Notes under the pieces: generated by a model
The model's database searches: none
What the model saw: the letters and a program-made list of their open reading frames with translations, nothing else
What the model was told of the DNA's origin: nothing
Program-made: the position numbers and the translations under genes
Assembly (NCBI GenBank): GCA_037349105.1
Contig: JAYJMM010000004.1
Span: 3,251,001 to 3,315,000 of the forward strand
DNA from: Limnomonas spitsbergensis
Taxonomy: Eukaryota > Chlorophyta > Chlorophyceae > Chlamydomonadales
Length of the DNA: 64,000 bases
Reading direction: 5' to 3'
Shown here: positions 57,153-64,000 of the stretch, one piece after another
How the letters are laid out: each line of letters starts with the position of its first letter
Numbering within the stretch: position 1 is the first letter of the stretch

Positions 57153-58799
57153 AGGATGAGTTGACCTCAAGCAGTAGAGTAACCAAAAGAGGCGTCATAC
57201 CTCTCGAGTGTGCACTAGTGCACCTACACAGCTTAGTCAGCAGTGAAGTTTTGCGAGGTTTTGCACATTATTGCCTCTTTCTTATATTCCTATCCATTCT
57301 TACCAACTTGTGTACATAATGCTGCCTAGCTCCATTATGTGGTGTTGCCAATCTAGGGATCTCTGATCTCCCCAATTCGGATGTGAACATTTATTATCAA
57401 TTCCTACGCTCTGTCGAGAGCATCTTGCTATGTAACGCCGCTGTACCAACTCCACCAGTCACAGCAAATGAATCCAAGCTTGGCGCAAGCTCCATGGAGG
57501 GCAATAAAAACTCCACAGGCGTTCATGTCTAAGCAAGGGTTTTAAGCCCTTATCAGCCTTCGCTGTAACAATATTATTCCCCCACATGGCATTCTGCAAC
57601 AGCCAGCCTGCTCTGTGCGATGTTCTGGCCTCCTGAAAATGCATAACGATTAACAAGCAGGCCGGCTAAATTTGCAAGCAGACCAGCTGAAAATCACAAT
57701 TTCTTGTGGCGGGAATTGTACCCATGGACTGGAGAGGTATCTCAGTCTCCAAAAGACAGATATTCATTCCGGTGCCGACAAACAAGCCCTTTCGCTGTTA
57801 CTTGCGTTGACAAGGACCTCAGCCTTTACCACTGACCATGCACTTGAAATCCACCCATCACATTTGAAAACCACCCATTGAGCTCTTATGTATTTCCGTT
57901 CCATAAACTCTCGTTGTTCAGATGGTGAGTCTGGTGCGGCCATGATTATGTTGGCATCCTGTTTTCAGCCGAAAGTTTTGTCTGGGGCTTTATGCCACAG
58001 ATTTATCATGGGCGTGAATGGCATGCCGCACATTTCTACCGGTACGGCACAAAGAACTCGGCCAGGCTCGCATCTGGTACCGGTACTTATGACCACGGTC
58101 ACCCCTGCTTACTAACGTTGGGCTGATCCATGTCGGTGAGAGATCACTCAGATCAGTGATAGGGTCACAGGTCTTCGCCAACATTCTTCTGGTCAATACG
58201 GTATGAGTGTGCATGGTGACTTTTAGCGCTGCTCACTTCATCATCAAGTTAACCGGGGACCTGTCTTGTGCAGCCCCCATCGGCCCATTATGTACAGTAC
58301 CGGTAGTGAAGTTTGTGAAGATTTTATTGGCATCAAATGTAGTGACTTGATTTCACCGAAGTGGCAGCACAGAGGGGCTGGCCTCATGCCGGGAGCGGCA
58401 TGTCCGGCTGCCTTTTTCTGTGAACTCGTTGATGGGCGGGGCTGACAAGGCTCAGGAATGCTGCTGATCAGCCGGTAGCACAGGTATTCGAGGGTCGCGC
58501 TTGCGCCAAGCCATTGCTATGTGTGGTGCATTTTCTGGTTCTCGGCAACCATCATTTTGGGCAATCTTCCTCTGGGAGGCTGTTCGGCCTGTCTTTCGGA
58601 ACTGGAATTTCTCGACACGACTATTTCTTGCTTCCCCTGACTTCTTGGGAATGTTTCTGGATCCAGACCAAAGATCCAGACCCACCCACCCCAGGCTGTC
58701 GACCGCGAACGTTGGTTGGGTGCCAACCTTTCAGGCTTGCCGCGCGTGTACCAGTGCCAGTCACGAACTAATATTCCATTGTTGTCTCGAGAAACGCAG
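57153..58799. other. Intergenic region between pherophorin and DUF506 genes
   Basis: Holds the pherophorin 3' UTR and the upstream region of the next gene. Three copies of TACCGGTA lie between 58035 and 58310. No exon is supported; open frames here lack splice context or a recognisable domain. Confidence 0.5.
57431..57435 (+). terminator. Possible polyadenylation signal of the pherophorin gene
   Basis: TGTAA about 280 bp after the pherophorin stop codon. Confidence 0.35.
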
Positions 58800-61594
58800 A
58801 TGAGCTTTGGAGATTTGCTTGGCGAATATAAAATGTGCGCTTACCTTAGCACCAGCGGGGCAGCGTCTGTGCAGGATCTGGTCGCGGACTCCATGTCCGA
58901 CATGATGTCACTGGAGGACGATGAAGAGTCGTATGCCATGATAGGGCGAGGCACTTTTTTGAACCGCCCCCGATCCAAAGTAGCATATCTGCAGGCGGCA
59001 GAATCCCCTTGCAGAATCCAGGTAGCTTCCGAACCTAAACATCTCTCTTTGGGTTTTAGACTGCTCCACTTTACGAACGCCTCCCACTGCGCGGCCAATC
59101 CTCCCGTACTATTGGAGAATCAATCATGCCTGAAGCCACCATCGTCAAACACTACGACAGGACGGACAACGCACCAGACCGGCCTCCTCCTTCACCTCGA
59201 GGATTGCCATCGCCAACTAGCTGCAGCAGCTGCCTCAGCAGGTTGATCTTGCCCGTTCCTTCCGCTGAACCAGCTTGCCCCGCTGCTGGAGGGAAGGCAA
59301 CGTCCGACCATTCAGCCAGCTGCGTCTCTGGTACAAACAGTCATACGACACGGGCGACGAATGATGTCATGGCCGCTGCTCTGAAGGCGTGGGTGGCAGT
59401 CTATAAGCGTCGTAGCAGGGAGGAGAGAAATTCAGCCCTGAAACAAGATTTGAACCGAAGCAGGGCAGAACAGGGATCATCTGGGACAGGGGCGCTTGAA
59501 GCAGTAGCAGCTGCGACCACAGGCAAACGTGGGGCACGAGCTGCTGCTGCAGCACAAACATCGGAAGCAGCAGCAACAGGTAAACCTAGAGGTATCTCCC
59601 GGACAGGGAGTGCACGAGCGGGAACGAGGGCCTCAGGCATGAGCGCCGAGGCCGCCATGCTGGCTTTTGCCCATGAAATCTGCCTGCATATCGGCGATGC
59701 TGAAGGCAGCCGAGTGACCATCCGACACGGGGAGGGGACAGTGGATTGCCGGCAGCTGCGCCACACCTTCCTGCTGGTGAGGGACTGAGAGAGACTGAGT
59801 TCACGATTCAAATAATTACTCTGAAGTGCTGACGCACAAGCCTCCTCATTAATGCCTAGTTTTTCACACGCCAATCTCATTCATGTCGTCCCTTTCATCT
59901 TCGGCCCTGGGCTTACTGACCCAAGAGGCACATGCCCCGAAACTCAGTTTGAAGTCTATATCAGCCATATGCCATAGCTGGTGTTTACACACAATCCCTT
60001 GGCCTCCTGCCCCAGTCCCCTCTCCCAGGAGCATCCTGCTACCTGCTTAACTAGAATGTCCTGAAATGGAACCCTGTAACTTATTGTGTATTCCCGCCCC
60101 CCCTTCCCCCTGTTTAGGTCCATCACGGCGGACTTCTCTTAGTTGTGGACCCCTGCTTCTGCGATGAGTTCCAGCTAGGGCGGCAGCAGGTGTGGAAGTA
60201 TATGGGGTGTGACACTAGGTTTTAGCATCTAGGCCTTAGCAATTGATCAGCGCGACGTGAGGTGTCCTGGTTTAAGGAGCAAGGATTCCCTCGTTTGGGT
60301 ATCTGGGTGTGCTCTTGCCCTGGGCCCCCCTCCCCTGATCTGGTTGTGCCCCTGCCCCAAACCTTTGGCCCTGATCTGGTTGTGCTCTTGCCCTGGGCCC
60401 CCCTTCCCTGATCTGGTTGTGCCCCTGTCCTGAACCTTTGGCCCCGATCTAGTCGTGCCCCTGTCCTGATCCCCCCCCTGCTGTGAACCGTTGCCTCTGA
60501 TCTGGTTGTGCTCTTGCCCTGACCCCCCCTGCCCTGAACCCCTGGCCATGAACCTTTCCCCCCTCTTCATGTCGTAGGACTCCGAGTATGCTAGCTTCCT
60601 TCGTCACCAGGTTCCGGAGCTGTATGTCGGCGCGCCTGAGATGCTGGTCAGCATCCTTCGCGTCGTGTGTCGTAGGACCCAGGCAGCACTGGTCCGACAG
60701 GGACTCGAGGTGCCACCCTGGCGTCAGACCTCGGCCTTCATGTCAAAGTGGGCTCCGTCAGCCTACCAGGATGTGGAGGTGGGTTTGCCATCAAGGGTGG
60801 GGGGTGTTCTTGTGGCCTTTTGTGCTCTTGACATACCCTATGCGGAAGGGAGGTTTCTTGATATGTGCCTGAACCTCATTCCTTTCTGGGCTTTTGTCCC
60901 AGCGTGGAGGAGGAGTTTGTTTGTCACTCTCTTGAGCTGTTGTTCGCCTACCTCGAAATAGAGTGCAGGGTTTGTGGGCTAGTGCGGGGGTAGGGAGGGG
61001 TTGTCCTATCTGATGGCACTCCCGTTATTGCGTTTGGGGGCTACTGTAGGAAGGTAACAGTACCGGTATTGGTTTAACGGTATGGGTGGTTGCGCCAAAC
61101 TCAGCCGCCCCTAGCAGGCTCTCTTGTGTGCACTAAAAATAACACCCGCTGCAGCAGCTTATGGAGGGGAAAATCTTAACCAGCACGACACTATGGAGGG
61201 AAGAATCTGAACCGCATCCAGCCCTGACATTTGTTTCCCTCCCTTATGGTGCACGCAGGTTGGTCCCATCTCAACAACTGTCTCCAACGTGGCGGTAATT
61301 CCGTCGACAACGGCCGGCGATGACGCCGCGGGTGGGACAGAGCTGCCGTGTGGACTGAGCGCCTTCTCAGCAGCGGCGGCAGAGGTGGCGCCTCCTGACA
61401 GGCTGCTCACGGCCTCTTTTGGAAAGGTGGCTTTCTACCCACCCGGTTCGTGGCCTTCGAGCCCCCTGAAGGCAAGCTGTTCCCCTCTGATCACCATCTA
61501 TGGCTTCGACATCCCTGACGAGCCGTCCGATGCTGAATCCGCTGCCTCAGCCGCAACGGCTGCGGCCACTCCCGCGCATCAGGAGCAGCAGTAG
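58800..61594 (+). CDS. DUF506 (PDDEXK-like) family protein
   Basis: Exons: 58800-59021, 59060-59776, 60118-60189, 60578-60778, 61259-61594 (TAG), all phase 0, 515 aa. Residues ~75-270 are low complexity with an internal Met at 59126 that could be the true start. The core at about 275-404 matches plant DUF506: VTIRHGEGTVDC, then LLVVDPCFCDEFQLGR, YASFLRHQVPELYVGAPEML, then LEVPPWRQTSAFMSKWAPSA. The Asp-x-x-Phe-type ending of the second block and the PPWR...KW block are hallmarks of the family, which is classed as PDDEXK-nuclease-like but of unknown biochemical role. The first intron would be only 38 nt. In-frame coding-like sequence continues past the TAG to 62083. Confidence 0.83.
60280..60560. 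repeat. ~58 bp imperfect repeat in DUF506 intron 3
   Basis: About five copies with CCCTGATCTGGTTGTGC and CTTGCCCTGGGCCCCCC. Confidence 0.85.
61020..61146. mobile_element. MITE-like element, family 2, degraded
   Basis: Only the right end (TGCACTAAAAATAACACC) and a short interior resemble the family. In intron 4 of the DUF506 gene. Confidence 0.4.
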
Positions 61595-62083
61595 CCTCAA
61601 GTGGAAGCACTCTCCGCCAGCGCAGCCAAGCGGCCCAGGAGTGAATTCCCTGTGTTGGTTCCAGAGGTGCTGTCTGGCTGCGTTGGAACCCCACCCTGCC
61701 AACTTCCCGTTGCCGCCCGGGATGACGCGGATGGGGGGCAACGGCAGGTGCCGGCAGACGGCGGCCAGCCATGCTATGCCTATGGCCGCGTCAAAAGGCC
61801 CTCTGGGTTTGGCGCCAGCTTGTCACACCTGCTGGTCCGCAGCATGTCCGACTGCGGGGGAGCTGGGGGGTTTGAGCGCGTCCGCGCTGTTCTCCTAGCG
61901 GGAGAGAGGGAGACGCCTGTGCAGCAGGCAGCCTTGGTGCCTCCTGAGCCCACGGTCCCGCCGCCGCTGCCGGAGGCCGGGCGCTCGGAGCACAAGGGCA
62001 CTGCCTTTCTCAGGCCCGTGCAAGCGCTGCTGCCGGCGATGATGAACATATGGACTGTCAGGCGACGTGGCCCACCGGCATAA
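61595..62083 (+). other. In-frame open continuation of the DUF506 gene after TAG
   Basis: Directly after the TAG at 61592-61594 the same frame stays open for 162 codons to a TAA. It has protein-like composition (for example FGASLSHLLVRSMSDC and AMMNIWTVRRRGPPA at the end). The TAG lies in a run of CAG codons (CAG GAG CAG CAG TAG), so a C-to-T change would create it. A 166-nt intron from GTGGCT at 61429 to TAG at 61594 would also be in phase and remove the stop, but its acceptor lacks a pyrimidine tract. Confidence 0.5.
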
Positions 62084-63564
62084 AGCCAGAAGCCGGTGGG
62101 CATGTCTAGTCCTGGAGCAGCAGGTTGATTCAGAAGCAGCGTAGTTTTTCTGGAGCCGTGGACTGTTTGTGTTGCCTGCAGCTGGCTCATCCTTCATTTG
62201 TGCCCTAGGGTGCACAACCCTATTCATAATAAAGCAGCCCTTCAGACTTGGGGTTTACACCTTGCCACCAAGTGCTTGATGGGCATCAAACGGCAGGGTT
62301 CAAGTGTCGCTAGGCAATTGTAGCTCTGATTCAGATTTCACCGTTTTTGCGGCCCAAGGTAGACGTACAGTCCGCTCCCTATGTGAAGTACCTGGATCAA
62401 TGGGTTGCAACGCTGTACTGACGGTGCGCGCCCCTCTCGCTCAAGATAGCAAGCCCTGAGAAGCGAGCATCTTTGGTTCCTGAAACTTCCTATGTGCTTG
62501 GTTCCCTGTTCAGTCTCAAATTTTTTCGAGGCCCTCTTTAGTTTGCGTAACGTCCTGGATAGCGGCTGGGGGCCTGCCTTTTTGCAAGGGCCTACCCTGC
62601 TGGAGATGTGCCCCTGGCATCCAGGCTGCGCCTAGTATGCAAGTATGATGGCCAGACAGCGCCTAGTGTGGAAGTATGGCCAGTCTGTGCCTTGCATGTA
62701 GTGCGGCAGGCCCAAGTATCCGTCTTGATCTGTTTGCACGCTTCCAGGCTCTGCCACTCTGGATCCCCCCCCCCCCCCCCGATGTTGCTCTCTTTCAAAC
62801 AAACATATCCATTCTGATGATGTAGAGTCTGTTTTTTGTGTGTTTCTGATTTGGGCTTGCATATGGATGCATGTCATCGGTTTGAAGCTCTTTTGTATAG
62901 AAGTTTGTACACCCTGCATGTCAAGTTTTGTGCCCTCTGTTTACCAGTAAAGCCCGGTTTCTTGAAGTATGCAAATGCCCTTGCGGCATATTTTCCACCT
63001 TTTTCTTCTGTCTTTCTGTTGAGTCCCAGTTTTTTCCGAGTTGGTAGGTTGCATTTCCAACATCCAATGGCAAATTACAGAACAGCACGAAACTGGATGA
63101 GGTGCAATTGCAGTGCATGTATCCTCAATTTATCAAGGTGACAGGCTGCGTGGTGTCACACTGCTTCCCTGGAGTGCCATACTATATTAGTACCTCAACG
63201 TATGTCATGCTCGTATCCATCTGGGGTCCATTGGTCATTGAATCGGGAACCCTGCGCTTCCCTCCTTCGGATCTTTAGCTGTCTGTTTCCTCTTCAGATT
63301 TTGTGTGCGACAAACATGTGTTGCACCCTGGCCCACTCACTGGGGGTGTGGGGAATGCATGTTTTTTTACAGTTTAAGGCATTTTTCGGATCGGCGTCCA
63401 CTTGTTTGGAAGCAAAAGGATTGCTTAGTTTTTTTCCTGTTGGGTGGGTGGCACCCGGTACGCTGCCTGCCTGCTCCTGACATGAGCCTCATCGAGCTTT
63501 CCATCCAGATAGGCATGAGTAAGCCTGTGTGGTTGGTAGGTGCACCTTTCATAGGCCTTCTTTG
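62084..63564. other. 3' flank of DUF506 gene, no supported gene
   Basis: Contains an AATAAA at about 62228 and a small direct repeat around 62625-62690 (GCGCCTAGT...AAGTATG). No exon-like structure was seen. Confidence 0.4.
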
Positions 63565-63835
63565 CGCCCAACGGACTATTATGCATCCTGTTTTGAAAGA
63601 TGAAGGCTATTTTGCTACAATGAGCACTAGGGCTTTGGGTTTTATTCCCACGCCTCCCAGTGCGGTTCTCTGTCGGTTGCTGACCCAGGGGATTCCCAGG
63701 TGGGTCACTGGGTTTTTTGCTTGCTGTCCTATTTTATTTCATGCTCACACCGGTCCGGTTTACGGGCACCTGTCCCATGCATCGCTTGTGATGCTCCGCT
63801 AGACTGTAAAATACTTCAGACAACACCAATGACGC
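63565..63835 (+). mobile_element. 5'-truncated 3' fragment of the same LINE family
   Basis: Matches the 3' UTR of the LINE at 21362-21600 in order and orientation: ATTCCCACGCC, GGGTCACTGG, then a nearly identical stretch TTTACGGGCACCTGTCCCAT followed by GTGATGCTC and GACTGTAAAA, then divergence. It sits on the plus strand and carries no ORF2. Boundaries are approximate. Confidence 0.75.
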
Positions 63836-64000
63836 AGTGTGACCTGGCAGTGTGGACTGACATTGGCCCGAAGCTCTTGACAGGGCGTCTAGTTAGTGCC
63901 TTAGTGGTCAGAGGGCCACTAGCTAGCACTGCTGTGAAGGCGATCTGCACCTTAAGTAAGTGAGAACAAAGAGGGATGCGAGGGGCTAGCTGCTGGCCTG

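Overview
The window looks like nuclear DNA of a chlamydomonadalean (volvocine-type) green alga. It has intron-rich genes with GT-AG junctions, Ala/Gln/Ser-rich proteins, a pherophorin-type extracellular matrix gene, TGTAA polyadenylation-type motifs after some genes, and introns full of minisatellites. A Haematococcus-like alga would fit, but the species cannot be proven from this sequence. I rebuilt gene structures by hand from splice sites and reading phase. In every model below all exon phases agree, but none has been checked against transcripts.

Layout. (1) 1-16260, minus strand: gene A, a very large helical-repeat protein with at least 14 exons, running off the left edge. (2) 16653-39757, plus strand: gene B, another giant helical-repeat protein (13 exons, about 2,979 aa), divergent from gene A across a ~390 bp shared promoter region. 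Both resemble organelle RNA-metabolism repeat proteins (PPR/HPR/RAP-like). (3) Intron 5 of gene B (20431-28289) holds a nearly complete antisense L1-type LINE (about 21362-26604), flanked on both sides by G-rich ~20 bp minisatellites. (4) 42594-50399, minus strand: gene D, a 9-exon, roughly five-pass membrane protein with a Pro/Gly/Tyr repeat tail; no family recognised. (5) 50812-52625, plus strand: a VMA21-like V-ATPase assembly factor, divergent from gene D. (6) 55005-57152, plus strand: a secreted pherophorin-like protein. (7) 58800-61594 (possibly to 62083), plus strand: a DUF506 (PDDEXK-like) protein with an in-frame TAG followed by further open coding-like sequence.

Repeats dominate the rest: about a dozen minisatellite arrays, two families of short terminal-inverted-repeat elements (MITE-like) sitting mostly in introns, a second 3' fragment of the LINE at the right edge, and ten copies of the palindrome TACCGGTA. 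The most unusual feature is that in four introns the end of the upstream exon together with its 5' splice site has been duplicated or tandemly amplified into the intron (up to ~12 copies of a 96 bp unit).

The genes do not form an obvious pathway. A and B probably act in an organelle, VMA21 in the ER, the pherophorin outside the cell.
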